A DNA stretch of 37,498 nt from JBHPHA01 sp042569905 (GCA_042569905.1 JBHPHA010000010.1:1-37498); one strand, 5' to 3'; positions 1 through 9,582 are shown, numbered from the stretch's first letter. Notes: generated by a model not told the origin, from the letters alone. Numbers and translations are program-made.

Positions 1-3000
1 TCAAAAGAAGATAAGCTCATTGTTCTAAATGAAGACGGAGAAATTGATGAAGAATATATTCCAACAGGTTCAGAGGATAATGACTTTGTACAAGGGGATG
101 ATGACAGGCTTCACAATAGAAATGAAGACATAGGAACAGAATCTTTAACTTTCAATTTAGGAAAAAACAAAGCTGTTTCAAACAACTTTGAGCTATCTGT
201 TTCAAATAGTTCATCAAAACCAGCTTTAAGATACAGTGGAGCAACAAGTTCTTGGCAATATTCAAATGATGGAGTAACTTACAGTGATATTGGCAGCGCA
301 ACAGGAAGCTACCTAGACACAACTGGGGGAACAATGACTGGAAATATTACCTTTAATTCAACTCAAACATTTGGAGGTTCATCTCTGACAGAACTGGGAT
401 ACCTAAATACCCTAACTCTAACCGCAGGTTCACTTCCATATGCAGCATCATCAACTGCTTTGACATCGCTGAATGGAGTAGCGGGAGATGATGGAGAATT
501 CCTAAAATTCACCTGGAGTGCTGGAGTTCCAACTCTAAGTTGGGCAACAGTAGGAACATTTGATGACTTCACTCTTTCAGGAGACTCAGGAACAGATCAG
601 ACTATCGCAGACGGAAACACTCTAGAAATTGCAGGAGGAGCAAACATCTCAACAGTAGCTAGTGCAACTGACACAATTACAATTAATCTAGGTTCAACAA
701 TCTCAGGAACGACTTGGAATGGTTCAATTATTGGAGTTGCTTATGGTGGAACAGGAATCGACACTTCAAGTTCAACTGGAGTACCAACCATTTCATCTGG
801 AACATGGTCTGTTTCATCAACTCTAGGAGTTGCAACAGGAGGAACAGGACTAGCATCTTACACGGTAGGAGATTTGATTTATGCCTCAGGAACAACAACT
901 CTAGCAAAACTTGCAGGAGTAGCTACAGGAAATTCCCTGATCTCAGGAGGAGTAGGAACTGCACCAAGTTGGGGTAAGATAGGGCTTACAACTCATATTT
1001 CAGGAATACTGGGAGTAGCTAATGGCGGAACTGGAACATCAACTCAATTCACAACTGGCTCAATGGTGTTTGCTGGAGCATCCGGGGTTTACTCACAGGA
1101 CAACACAAATCTTTTCTGGGATGATGGTAACAATTATTTAGGAATTGGAACTGCAACACCAACGGTAGATTTAGATGTAAATGGAACTATTAAGGCAAAT
1201 AACTATCTGACAAGTGGGGGAGATCCTGTTAATGATATCTTATTGCCACAGGATATTCAAAATTACAGTATTAATTCCCTGAAGGGCAGTGTTGGGTTGG
1301 ATATGACTGATAATATGATTGAGAAGGTATCTCCAACAGTGTTTGAAAGTGCTAGTACGAGTAGAAGTTCTGCTACAAGTCTAGAGAATGGCAATGTTTT
1401 AATTGCTTATTCGGATTTTGGAAATTCTGAATACGGAACCTTCGTTATATATGATTCTACAGGAGCTCAAGTAAAAGCTCCGACGGTATTTGAAAGCTCT
1501 GATACGCCTGTGATTTCTACTACAACTTTAACTAATGGTAATGTTTTAATTGCGTATAGAGATGGAGGTAATTCTAATTATGGAACTTTTGCTATTTATG
1601 ATTTCACAGGAACTCAAGTAAAAGCTCCAGAAGTATTTGAAAGCGCTAGCACATCTGCAATTTCTGCTACAACCTTAACAAATGGTAATGTTTTAATTGC
1701 GTATAGAGATGCAGGTAACCTTAATTACGGAACTTTCACTATATATGATTCCGCAGGAGCCCAGGTAAAAGCTGCAACAGTTTTTGAAAGCGCTTCTGCG
1801 GATTATATTTCTGCCACAGCTCTAACAAATGGCAATGTATGGATTGCTTACGCAGATGGTGGTAATTCTGGTTACGGAACTTTCACTATTTATGACTCAA
1901 CAGGAACTCAAGTAAAAGCTCCAACAGTATTTGAAAGCGCTAATACATCTTATTCCTCTGCCACAACCCTATTAAATGGTAATGTATTGATCGCTTATGC
2001 AGATGTGGGCAATTCTAGTTATGGAACTTTCACTATCTATGATTCAACAGGAGCTCAATTAAAAGCTCCAACGGTCTTTGAAAGTGATGATATAATATAT
2101 GGCTCTGCTACAACCCTAGCAAATGGTAATGTATTAATTGCCTATGTAGATGGAGGTAATTCTAATTATGGAACTTTCACTATCTATGATTCCGCAGGAG
2201 CCCAGGTAAAAGCTGCAACAGTTTTTGAAAGTGCTAGTGTAAGCAATATTTCTGCCGTAACTCTATCAAACGGAAATGTTTTAACTGCGTATACGGATGC
2301 AGGTAACTCTAGCTATGGAACTTTTACTATTTACGAAGGAGAAGGTGCTTATTTCTCTGGAAAAGTTGGAATCGGGACAACAACACCTACAGCTGAATTG
2401 GATATTGATTACAATAGCGCCACAACAACAGCAGGATCATATTATGGAAGCAGGTCAGATGTTGATTTTACAGGGACATTTACAACGGGAACTACAAATA
2501 TTTATGGAATGTATGGAGATGCTACTGCAGGATACTCAACGGGTGGAACAGTGAACACTTACGGAGGATATTTTGTGGCATCGGGAGACAATTCAGGAGA
2601 TGCTGCTGCTAATGCTTATGGTCTGTATGTTGACGGCGCAACTGGAGCTGACAATAATTATTCAGCAATTTTCATGAATGGAAATGTTGGAATTGGGACT
2701 GTAACACCTACAGTAGATTTAGATGTTAGTGGGACTATTAAGGCATATAACTACCTAACAGGCGGAGGAGATCCTGTTAATGATATTTTGTTACCACAAG
2801 ATATTCAAAATTATAGTATTAATTCCCTGAAAGGTAGTGTTGGTTTGGATATGACTGATAATATGACTGAGAAGGTAGCTGCAACCGTATTTGAAAGTGC
2901 TGCTGTTAGTAGTATTTCCACCACAACGCTAAAAAATGGCAATGTGTTAATTGCTTATCAGGATGAAGGTAATTCTGACTATGGAACCTTTGCTATCTAT

Positions 3001-5448
3001 GATTCAGCAGGAGCTCAGGTGATAGCCCCGACAGTATTTGAAAGTGCTACTACTAATTATGTTTCCGCTACAACTCTAACAAGTGGTAATATTTTAATTG
3101 CTTATCAGGATGGGGGTAACTCTTATTACGGAACTTTTACTATCTATGATTCTGCTGGAAATCAAATAGTAGCCCCAACTGTGTTTGAAAGTGCTACTAC
3201 TAATTATGTTTCCGCTACAACTCTAACAAGTGGTAATACTTTGATTGCTTATCAGGATGTGGGCAACTCTAATTACGGAACTTTTGTTATCTATGATTCA
3301 GCCGGAAATCAAGTAAAGGCTCCGACTGTATTTGAAAGCGCTGCTGCTAGCTATACTTCCGCCACATCACTGACAAGTGGTGATATCTTGATTGCTTATC
3401 AGGATGGAGGCAATTCTTCTTACGGAACTTTTGTCATTTATGATTCTGTCGGAAATCAAGTAAAGGCCCCGACTGTGTTTGAAAGTGCTATTGTAAATTA
3501 TGTTTACCCTACAACTCTAGCAAATGGTAATAGTATGATTGTCTATCAGGATGTGGGTAACTCTAGTTACGGAACTTTTGTCATTTATGATTCTGTCGGA
3601 AATCAAGTAAAGGCCCCGACTGTGTTTGAAAGTGCTGCCACGTCTTTTATTTCAACTACAGCTCTAACAAATGGTAATATTCTAATTACTTATACGGATC
3701 TAGGAAATTCTAATTACGGAACTTTTACTATCTATGATTCTGTTGGAACTCAAGTAGAAGCCCCGACTGTATTTGAAAGTGCCAGTACAAATTATAGTTC
3801 CCCTGCAACCTTAACAAACGGTAACGTTTTGATTGCTTATAAGGATATAGGTAACTCTGACTATGGAACTTTTGTTATTTATGAAGGAGAGGGTGCATAT
3901 TTCTCTGGTAAAGTTGGTATTGGAACATCGACACCGTCCTATATGTTGGATGTGGTTGGAGCAGCTAATGTTATAGAATTCTTGTTTGTGGATGCTAATG
4001 ATTCAAGTGAAGGCGGGCAGGTAACACTTAGGGGTGGTGCTGGTGGTTATGCTGATTGGAATCTTGATGTACTCAATAATGATCCTCGTTTATTTACAAG
4101 CAGTACTGCTGACAATATACTTCAGGTTTTTAATAATGGGTCTGGAGTTGTTGATATGTGGCTTGAAGGTAATCTTGGTATTGGCTCAGCTGCCACTGGA
4201 CCAACTCATTTAATCGAATTAGATTCAGATACCTACGGAACAACTTCGGGTTGGACGGACGCATCTGATAGGAATAAAAAAGAAAACTTCATGCAGCTTA
4301 GCGATGTCACTATAAGCCCTGTAGGATTAGGGGTATGGAGTGGAAATGGCTCTACTATTAATGCAATTGAATATAAAGATGGATCAAATGTAAGCTTAAA
4401 TATAGATGAATTTTTCAATAGAATAGCAATGCTTCCAATTATGCAATGGAACTTCATTGATGATGGTGATTACAATAAGATGGGTGATGGGGAAATTAAA
4501 CATATTGGGCCAATGGCTCAAGATTTCTATAAGTTATTTGGACTCGGAGCGTCAGATACAAATGTTAAGGCAACAGATATGGCAGGTGTGGCTCTGTTTG
4601 GAGTTAAGGGGTTGCTGGAGAAAACTACTGATAATAAGTTAGAGATTGAAAATGTTACACTTAAAACAGATCAAAACGCAACCACATTGGGCGAGCTTCA
4701 GTCTTCAGTTGATGATCAGCTAGTACTAGTAGGACTGACAATAAATGACATTAGTGCTCTAGATACTCAACAAAGCACAATAATAACTGAAATTGAAAAT
4801 AGTATTGCAGAAAATCTAGATCTAATTCAAACTCAAATAGACAATCAATTAGTATTAGAAAATACACTTCAAGAACAAATTCAAGAAATTGAAGAGCTTA
4901 AAACTCAAGATGAGGCAATTCTGGACTTTATGCTAGCAATTAACACAGATAACTTCATTACTAAAGATGAGGAAGGAAATGTGACGTTAGAAGGAAACCT
5001 GAAAGCAGAAATAGTAGAAGGAAAAGGTTTCGTCATTACAATAGACGATGAAGAATATCCAACAATCGGCAGGGCAATAATATGCTCAGTGATTCCAATA
5101 GACGAAGACAATGACGACCTAGATGATTGTTCTGGAAATGCAATTCCAAAGGACTCAGATGAAGATGGAAATGATGACCTGACAAGTGAACCAATGCCGT
5201 TGGATGAAGATGGTGACTGGATTGATGACAATACTCAGGAAGGAATCGTGAATGATGGAAAGAGTGTGTTTGTTGAGACTAGTGCTGTTAGTGAGGATAG
5301 TGAAATATTCGTCACTTCTAGAAGTAGCTTCGGAGGTTCGTTGTTTGTTTCCGAAATTGAAGAATCAGACGGGTTTGAGGTAATGGCAAATGAAGTGGCA
5401 AGTGAAAATATAGAGCTTAGTTGGTGGATAGTGGAGAGTAGCTTATAA
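1..5448 (+). CDS. Giant surface/tail-fibre-like protein with two 7-repeat blocks and C-terminal S74 chaperone domain (5' partial)
   Basis: The reading frame is open from base 1, so the real start lies upstream and the first ATG at 334 is internal; 1815 residues are visible. The N-terminal third is rich in Gly, Thr and Ser with GGTG motifs, as in phage tail fibres. Two modules follow, each with a GIGTxTP/LDV linker and seven 49-residue repeats. Near residue 1422 the sequence SDRNKKENF carries the Ser and Lys (five residues apart) typical of the Peptidase_S74 intramolecular chaperone, which in phage fibres drives trimerisation and then cuts itself off. Unlike phage proteins, about 390 residues follow: a coiled-coil-like stretch and Asp-rich, TSP3-like calcium-binding repeats near residues 1700-1745. 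It is probably a secreted adhesin or fibre. The signal peptide would lie outside the window. The S74 call is firm; the role is inferred. Confidence 0.85.
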   Translation, partial: SKEDKLIVLNEDGEIDEEYIPTGSEDNDFVQGDDDRLHNRNEDIGTESLTFNLGKNKAVSNNFELSVSNSSSKPALRYSGATSSWQYSNDGVTYSDIGSATGSYLDTTGGTMTGNITFNSTQTFGGSSLTELGYLNTLTLTAGSLPYAASSTALTSLNGVAGDDGEFLKFTWSAGVPTLSWATVGTFDDFTLSGDSGTDQTIADGNTLEIAGGANISTVASATDTITINLGSTISGTTWNGSIIGVAYGGTGIDTSSSTGVPTISSGTWSVSSTLGVATGGTGLASYTVGDLIYASGTTTLAKLAGVATGNSLISGGVGTAPSWGKIGLTTHISGILGVANGGTGTSTQFTTGSMVFAGASGVYSQDNTNLFWDDGNNYLGIGTATPTVDLDVNGTIKANNYLTSGGDPVNDILLPQDIQNYSINSLKGSVGLDMTDNMIEKVSPTVFESASTSRSSATSLENGNVLIAYSDFGNSEYGTFVIYDSTGAQVKAPTVFESSDTPVISTTTLTNGNVLIAYRDGGNSNYGTFAIYDFTGTQVKAPEVFESASTSAISATTLTNGNVLIAYRDAGNLNYGTFTIYDSAGAQVKAATVFESASADYISATALTNGNVWIAYADGGNSGYGTFTIYDSTGTQVKAPTVFESANTSYSSATTLLNGNVLIAYADVGNSSYGTFTIYDSTGAQLKAPTVFESDDIIYGSATTLANGNVLIAYVDGGNSNYGTFTIYDSAGAQVKAATVFESASVSNISAVTLSNGNVLTAYTDAGNSSYGTFTIYEGEGAYFSGKVGIGTTTPTAELDIDYNSATTTAGSYYGSRSDVDFTGTFTTGTTNIYGMYGDATAGYSTGGTVNTYGGYFVASGDNSGDAAANAYGLYVDGATGADNNYSAIFMNGNVGIGTVTPTVDLDVSGTIKAYNYLTGGGDPVNDILLPQDIQNYSINSLKGSVGLDMTDNMTEKVAATVFESAAVSSISTTTLKNGNVLIAYQDEGNSDYGTFAIYDSAGAQVIAPTVFESATTNYVSATTLTSGNILIAYQDGGNSYYGTFTIYDSAGNQIVAPTVFESATTNYVSATTLTSGNTLIAYQDVGNSNYGTFVIYDSAGNQVKAPTVFESAAASYTSATSLTSGDILIAYQDGGNSSYGTFVIYDSVGNQVKAPTVFESAIVNYVYPTTLANGNSMIVYQDVGNSSYGTFVIYDSVGNQVKAPTVFESAATSFISTTALTNGNILITYTDLGNSNYGTFTIYDSVGTQVEAPTVFESASTNYSSPATLTNGNVLIAYKDIGNSDYGTFVIYEGEGAYFSGKVGIGTSTPSYMLDVVGAANVIEFLFVDANDSSEGGQVTLRGGAGGYADWNLDVLNNDPRLFTSSTADNILQVFNNGSGVVDMWLEGNLGIGSAATGPTHLIELDSDTYGTTSGWTDASDRNKKENFMQLSDVTISPVGLGVWSGNGSTINAIEYKDGSNVSLNIDEFFNRIAMLPIMQWNFIDDGDYNKMGDGEIKHIGPMAQDFYKLFGLGASDTNVKATDMAGVALFGVKGLLEKTTDNKLEIENVTLKTDQNATTLGELQSSVDDQLVLVGLTINDISALDTQQSTIITEIENSIAENLDLIQTQIDNQLVLENTLQEQIQEIEELKTQDEAILDFMLAINTDNFITKDEEGNVTLEGNLKAEIVEGKGFVITIDDEEYPTIGRAIICSVIPIDEDNDDLDDCSGNAIPKDSDEDGNDDLTSEPMPLDEDGDWIDDNTQEGIVNDGKSVFVETSAVSEDSEIFVTSRSSFGGSLFVSEIEESDGFEVMANEVASENIELSWWIVESSL
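1333..2361 (+). repeat. First block of seven 147-bp coding repeats
   Basis: Seven in-frame units of 147 bp (49 residues) begin at 1333, 1480, 1627 and so on. The consensus begins PTVFES, has NGNVLIAYxDxGNSxYGTF in the middle and ends IYDSTGxQVKA. The last unit ends instead in YEGEGAYFSG. Seven units of this length, each with predicted beta strands, suggest a seven-bladed beta-propeller; that is an inference. Confidence 0.9.
2881..3909 (+). repeat. Second block of seven 147-bp coding repeats
   Basis: Again exactly seven 147-bp units, starting at 2881 and 3028 and ending in the same YEGEGAYFSG sequence. The linker before it (from about 2692) is nearly identical to the linker before the first block (from about 1141), so the whole linker-plus-array module is duplicated at a spacing of 1548 bp. 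Confidence 0.9.
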
Positions 5449-5484
5449 TATAGAGAGAAAGATTTGAATAACAGAGCTTCAAAA

Positions 5485-8166
5485 ATGAAAAACAATTTTA
5501 AAATATTACAAATAGTATTAGTCACAGCGGTCTTTATTGGAGTGTTGTGGTTTGCTTTTGATTCAATTAAGAAAAATCTAGACAAAGAAGTTGAAACAGG
5601 TGTTGTGAGTAAATTTGATATCGAACTTCCAAAAACTTTCAAAGATGGAGATAATGAAGTTAAGCTGACTTGGACTGATGATAACGAAGGAGAGGATTTG
5701 ATTATTCAATCAAATCAAAAAAACTATTTCGGAGTAGATGAATCAATTATATATTTTTCAATCACAAATATAAACTCAAAGAATCAAGAAATTGATTTGA
5801 GATTTCTTTTTGAAGATCAGGATGCTAGTTTAGTTAGTATTGATAAGGTTGAATCAGTGGATAAAAAATCAGAATTAAAAAAAACCACCCAAAATCTTTC
5901 TTTTGGAAGTATTAAAAACTTCAAATCTTCAAATCAATTTCAAGATCAAATCAAATCAAAAGAAACTAATTACTATCAGGCAATTATAAAATACCCAGCA
6001 GGATCAAAAGGTGAATTCTACATTGAATCTAAAGGAGACGATGGAGCTTATGGAATTCTTGATCCTTGGTATGACTCCTCAGGACTAGTCGGTTACTGGT
6101 CAATGGATGAGAATGAACTGGAATGGGGGCAGACTAGCGCAGAGGTGATAGATAAGTCAGTTTCTGGTCTCGATGGTGGTTCTGTGAATATGACCTCTGG
6201 AAATATGACAACTGGTAAGATTGGCAACAGTTTGAGTTTTAGTACAGACGAGCGTGTTAATATGGGTGATAATCTTGATTTTGATTCAACTGATGATTTG
6301 TCTATTTCACTTTGGATGAAGAGAAGTTCAAATTCCGTAACAGAGGCCTTATTATCAAAGAATAACTATGATGAACCTGGTTATTGCGTATTGCTTCAGA
6401 GTGATGGTACGTTAAGGTGGGGGGCTGGTACTAATTTAGATTCAAGTCAAGCTGTTGATGATGGGGAGTGGCATCACGTTATAGTTATTTATGATTACAA
6501 TGGATCAACCGTTGATAAATCCATTTACATAGACGGAAGTCTTGATAATTCTTTAAACACTCCAGCTACGATGGCAAGTAATCCCGAGTATTTATTGTTT
6601 GGAGCAAGGCAGGATAGTACTAAGTCTTATTTAAATTATTACAATGGAGCGCTAGACGAGGTTCGGATATATAATCGAACTTTTGACTCAACAGAGGTTA
6701 CAGACCTGTATAATCATGGAGCAATGAAATTCAAATCAAGGGCAATGAATGATACAGGACTCCTAGGCTACTGGACAATGGATGAAAATGAATTGGAGTG
6801 GGGGCAGACTAGTGCGGAAGTGAGGGATAAGAGCGGAAACGGTAATAATGGAGATTCAGTTGATATGACATCTGGGAATCTTGTGAGCGGTAAAGTTGAT
6901 GGCGCGTTGAGTTTTGATGGGAGTGCTGAATATATCGATGTTGGAGATAATGATATTTTTTCATTTGGTAATGGTAGTGTGGATACTTCATTTACTTTTT
7001 CTGTTTGGGTGTACCATGATGATGGAGGTTTGGTTATTACTAAGAGTCAAAGTTTAGGTTTAGATAGCTGGAATAGGGAGTATTTATTCTGGATTACCAC
7101 GTCTGAACATAAGCTAAAAATGAGACTGTATGATAACGGAGGGAATACGGACTATATTGGTATAGTTTCAGATAATACGATTGGTACTGATGGGTGGTAT
7201 CATATAGTGGGTATTTACGACGGAACGGGTGCTGGCGGTTTAAAATTTTATGTAAATGGTACGCTATTCAGTTCGGTGAATGATTCATTGGGATCTTATA
7301 CTGCAATGGCAAATACTTCAAGCCCCACTGAAATAGGAAGGCAAAGGAATGATCCATTAGGCCATACATATTTTGACGGTTCAATCGACGAAGTCCGTAT
7401 TTACAGGCGCGCTCTCGACGCCACTGAAATTTTAAATCTTTATAATGACGGAGCGAAAAAGATGAAAATGAGTCACGTGAATGATGCTTCACTTAAATCA
7501 GGCTTAGTAGGAAACTGGTCAATGGACACGAAGGACATTGATTGGTCTGCAAGTAGTGCCGAGATTATTGATTGGTCGGATACAGAAGCTCATGGGGATT
7601 CTGTGAATATGGATTCGACGAATAATGTGACAGGGAATGTGGGGCAAGCTCTGAGTTTTGATGGAAGTACTGAATATATAAGCGTTGCTGATAATGCTAC
7701 TCTCGATCTTATAAATGATTTTACTATAGCTGTATGGGCAAAAGGCACTGGAACAGGTAATTCTTTTATGTTGTCAAAGAAAAATTCAGATTATCGAGAT
7801 ACAGCTGGCTATATGTTTTATCATCACCCTGCTGGGATTATAGATTTTGTTGGTAAGGGTGATTTTTGGGAAAGGGTTAATAAGGCTGTAGATTCAAATT
7901 GGCACCATTATGTTGTGGAGATGGATAGCGGTGGTAATGTTACGATTTATTATGATGGAGTCGCCCAAACAGCCTCTGTTGAATACACCCAAGGCTCATT
8001 AGTTGCAGGAACTGATGATTTGTGGATAGGAAGAAGGGATACATTCATTGGTACCTATGCAGATGGGGAAACAGATGAAGTGCGAATTTATAACCGAACA
8101 CTGTCGCAGGCGGAAATTACTGCTCTGTACAACCTCACAGCTCAGAAAATGAGGGTGAGCAACTAA
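5485..8166 (+). CDS. Membrane-anchored protein with three LamG/concanavalin A-like domains
   Basis: 893 residues from ATG 5485. A TTG at 5464, behind an AGAGAGAAAG stretch, would add seven residues and cannot be excluded. An N-terminal hydrophobic segment (about residues 8-22) looks like a signal anchor. A mixed region follows, then three LamG-like domains starting near residues 200, 425 and 673. Each opens with GLxGxWxMD, contains a SLSF or ALSFDGSxEYI strand, and ends with DEVRIYNRTL followed by LYN. This family (Laminin_G_3 type) usually binds glycans or other surface ligands. It lies 36 bp after the giant fibre gene and is probably co-transcribed, so the two may form one extracellular structure. 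The domain call is confident; the ligand is unknown. Confidence 0.8.
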   Translation: MKNNFKILQIVLVTAVFIGVLWFAFDSIKKNLDKEVETGVVSKFDIELPKTFKDGDNEVKLTWTDDNEGEDLIIQSNQKNYFGVDESIIYFSITNINSKNQEIDLRFLFEDQDASLVSIDKVESVDKKSELKKTTQNLSFGSIKNFKSSNQFQDQIKSKETNYYQAIIKYPAGSKGEFYIESKGDDGAYGILDPWYDSSGLVGYWSMDENELEWGQTSAEVIDKSVSGLDGGSVNMTSGNMTTGKIGNSLSFSTDERVNMGDNLDFDSTDDLSISLWMKRSSNSVTEALLSKNNYDEPGYCVLLQSDGTLRWGAGTNLDSSQAVDDGEWHHVIVIYDYNGSTVDKSIYIDGSLDNSLNTPATMASNPEYLLFGARQDSTKSYLNYYNGALDEVRIYNRTFDSTEVTDLYNHGAMKFKSRAMNDTGLLGYWTMDENELEWGQTSAEVRDKSGNGNNGDSVDMTSGNLVSGKVDGALSFDGSAEYIDVGDNDIFSFGNGSVDTSFTFSVWVYHDDGGLVITKSQSLGLDSWNREYLFWITTSEHKLKMRLYDNGGNTDYIGIVSDNTIGTDGWYHIVGIYDGTGAGGLKFYVNGTLFSSVNDSLGSYTAMANTSSPTEIGRQRNDPLGHTYFDGSIDEVRIYRRALDATEILNLYNDGAKKMKMSHVNDASLKSGLVGNWSMDTKDIDWSASSAEIIDWSDTEAHGDSVNMDSTNNVTGNVGQALSFDGSTEYISVADNATLDLINDFTIAVWAKGTGTGNSFMLSKKNSDYRDTAGYMFYHHPAGIIDFVGKGDFWERVNKAVDSNWHHYVVEMDSGGNVTIYYDGVAQTASVEYTQGSLVAGTDDLWIGRRDTFIGTYADGETDEVRIYNRTLSQAEITALYNLTAQKMRVSN

Positions 8167-8209
8167 TTAGTTCATAGTTGAGAGTTTTTAGTTTGTAGTT
8201 CTGAATAAG

Positions 8210-8254
8210 AAACCCCTCCTCAGTCCTTCCCTTTGAAAAAAAAGAGGGGGAGGC
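8210..8254. repeat. GC-rich palindromic repeat, copy 1
   Basis: The block begins AACCCCTCCTCAGTCCT and folds as CCTTCCCTTT pairing with AAGAGGGGGAGG. A second copy with the same lead-in follows trxB at 9457-9491. Neither has a T-run straight after the stem, so terminator activity is doubtful. It resembles small dispersed repeats known from many bacterial genomes. Confidence 0.55.
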
Positions 8255-8367
8255 AATGATTAATAAGGTCCTTTCGAGAAGTGGAGGAGGACTAGTTTTT
8301 TCACTATAAAAAGTAAAGACTATCATTTAAATATGTTATAATATAAATATATTGATAAGTAATAATA

Positions 8368-8526
8368 ATACCAAACTAAATTAACCATTCAACACAAATC
8401 TCTAAATTTCAGCTGCGACTTAGGAAAAACATATCACCGTATCTCGGATATGCTTCAATATTTTTCCTGTGTCTCGCTCGAAATTAAGAAATTTGTTATT
8501 GTTGAAGCGCTAATTGAATTTGGTAT
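8368..8526. repeat. ~160-bp hairpin element, copy 1
   Basis: The ends are inverted repeats: ATACCAAACTAAATTAA at the left, and a right end whose reverse complement begins ATACCAAATTCAATTAG. Imperfect pairing continues inward over both ~65-nt arms to a central hairpin with CATATC/GATATG arms. A second copy at 11024-11183 is about 85% identical by eye. There is no coding capacity, so it behaves like a MITE- or REP-type non-autonomous element. Confidence 0.8.
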
Positions 8527-8540
8527 AAAAACTGAAATTT

Positions 8541-9452
8541 ATGTATGATTTGATTATTGTTGGTGCTGGTCCAGCTGGATTAGGGGCATCTATTTACGCG
8601 TCTCGGTATAAGATGAGTAATTTGATTATTGGAAGTGAAATTGGTGGTCAGGTTGTTGAAGCTTCTGAGATTGAGAATTGGGCAGGGGAGAGAATGATTT
8701 CGGGGAAAGATTTGATGGATAAATTTATAGACCAAACAAAAGATTTGGGTGGAGAAATTGTTCAATCTGAGGTGAACAGGGTTGTGAAAACTGAGACTGG
8801 TTTTGAAGTCTACGCTGCTAGTGGTGAAAAGTATGAATCAAAGGCGATTATTTTAGCTTTGGGAATGAAGCCTAGGAAAATGAATATCAAGGGTGAGAAG
8901 GAATTGATTGGAAAAGGTGTTTCTTATTGTGCTACTTGTGACGCTATGTTTTTTAGGGACAAGGATGTCGCGGTGATTGGTGGTGGAGATGCTGCAGCAA
9001 TGGCGGCTACTCATTTGAGTGAATTTGCAAACAAGGTTTATGTTATATATAAGGAAGGTGGACTAGTTTGGAATCCAGCTCGTGGTGAAGAGGTTGATGG
9101 CAATTCTAAGATAGAGGTGCATTCTTGTGACAATATTACTGGGGTTAAAGGTGAGGGAAAAGTTTCTGGTCTTGTGTATGAATGTGGTGAGGGAGAGAAA
9201 GAATTGGATGTTCAAGGTGTTTTTGTGGAAATCGGATCTGTTCCTGGTGTGGCAATAGCTCAGTCATTAGGAGTGGATGTTGATGATAAGAGTTACATCG
9301 TAGTAGATCAGACCCAGGCAACTAACGTTGAGAATGTTTATGCTGCTGGGGATGTTACTACTGGGTCAAATAAGTTTCGTCAAATCATTACTGCTGTAGC
9401 TGAGGGGGCTGTAGCTGCTGGAAGTGTTTATCGAAAGTTGAAGTTGAAATAA
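8541..9452 (+). CDS. trxB: Thioredoxin-disulfide reductase-like flavoprotein
   Basis: 303 residues, the usual length for low-Mr thioredoxin reductase, a cytoplasmic FAD enzyme that reduces thioredoxin through a Cys pair. FAD-binding GAGPAG is at residues 8-13, the redox-active CATC at 130-133, a second Rossmann motif GGGDAA follows, and the C-terminal AAGDVTTG FAD motif is present. Odd feature: the NADPH-specifying HRRxxxRA motif of E. coli TrxR is absent; the matching place reads YKEGGLVWNPA. The usual VGxxPNT is IGSVPGV. The electron donor may therefore not be NADPH. ATG 8541 gives the canonical start (MYDLIIVGAGPAG). There is no SD; a hairpin element ends 14 bp upstream. Confidence 0.88.
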   Translation: MYDLIIVGAGPAGLGASIYASRYKMSNLIIGSEIGGQVVEASEIENWAGERMISGKDLMDKFIDQTKDLGGEIVQSEVNRVVKTETGFEVYAASGEKYESKAIILALGMKPRKMNIKGEKELIGKGVSYCATCDAMFFRDKDVAVIGGGDAAAMAATHLSEFANKVYVIYKEGGLVWNPARGEEVDGNSKIEVHSCDNITGVKGEGKVSGLVYECGEGEKELDVQGVFVEIGSVPGVAIAQSLGVDVDDKSYIVVDQTQATNVENVYAAGDVTTGSNKFRQIITAVAEGAVAAGSVYRKLKLK

Positions 9453-9456
9453 AGGA

Positions 9457-9491
9457 ACCCCTCTTCAATCCTCCCCTTTAAAAAGGGGAGG
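9457..9491. repeat. GC-rich palindromic repeat, copy 2
   Basis: It starts AACCCCTCTTCAATCCT, like copy 1 at 8210, and holds a perfect 10-bp stem CCTCCCCTTT/AAAGGGGAGG at 9470-9491 with a two-base loop. It lies 5 bp after the trxB stop, but no T-run follows, so it is more likely a dispersed repeat than a terminator. Confidence 0.6.
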
Positions 9492-9528
9492 ATGCTAAGG
9501 TATGTAGTCTGTGGTTTTTGTTGGGGTG

Positions 9529-9582
9529 AGATCTCTCGACTGCATTTCACTCGTACCTCGTTCCATTTCGCTCGAGATGACA
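9529..9582. repeat. TCTCGA-type intergenic repeat
   Basis: An inverted pair (CTCTCGAC on the left, GCTCGAGATGAC on the right) encloses short repeats of the type ATTTCACTCGT/ATTTCGCTCG. Similar TCTCGAG-ending repeats are widely scattered between genes in bacteria. Only one copy is in this window, so the dispersed nature comes from general knowledge. Confidence 0.4.

Larger units (their letters stand above)
8167..8540 (+). other. Gene-free stretch made mostly of repeats
   Basis: No credible ORF. It holds a GC-rich palindromic repeat (8210-8254), an AT-rich part with a TATAAT at 8337-8342 but no good -35 box, and the 159-bp hairpin element (8368-8526) that ends 14 bp before the next start codon. 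Confidence 0.6.

Noticed and set aside
1333..3909. The regular 147-bp repeats as a possible CRISPR array
   Set aside because: The units are in-frame protein repeats without spacers; variation follows codons (mostly third positions) and the frame stays open.
5235..5642. Minus-strand ORF of 135 residues across the gap between the two surface genes
   Set aside because: It overlaps the end of the giant fibre gene and the start of the LamG gene, has no SD and a low-complexity Ser/Leu composition. A shadow of AT-rich coding sequence.
8337..8342. TATAAT upstream of trxB as a promoter
   Set aside because: No -35 box at the right distance and no extended -10; AT-rich background makes a chance match likely. 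Mentioned but not listed as a feature.
8368..8526. The hairpin element as an insertion sequence or riboswitch
   Set aside because: No transposase frame fits in 159 bp, no clear target-site duplication flanks the two copies, and a second copy stands before an unrelated gene, which argues against a specific riboswitch.
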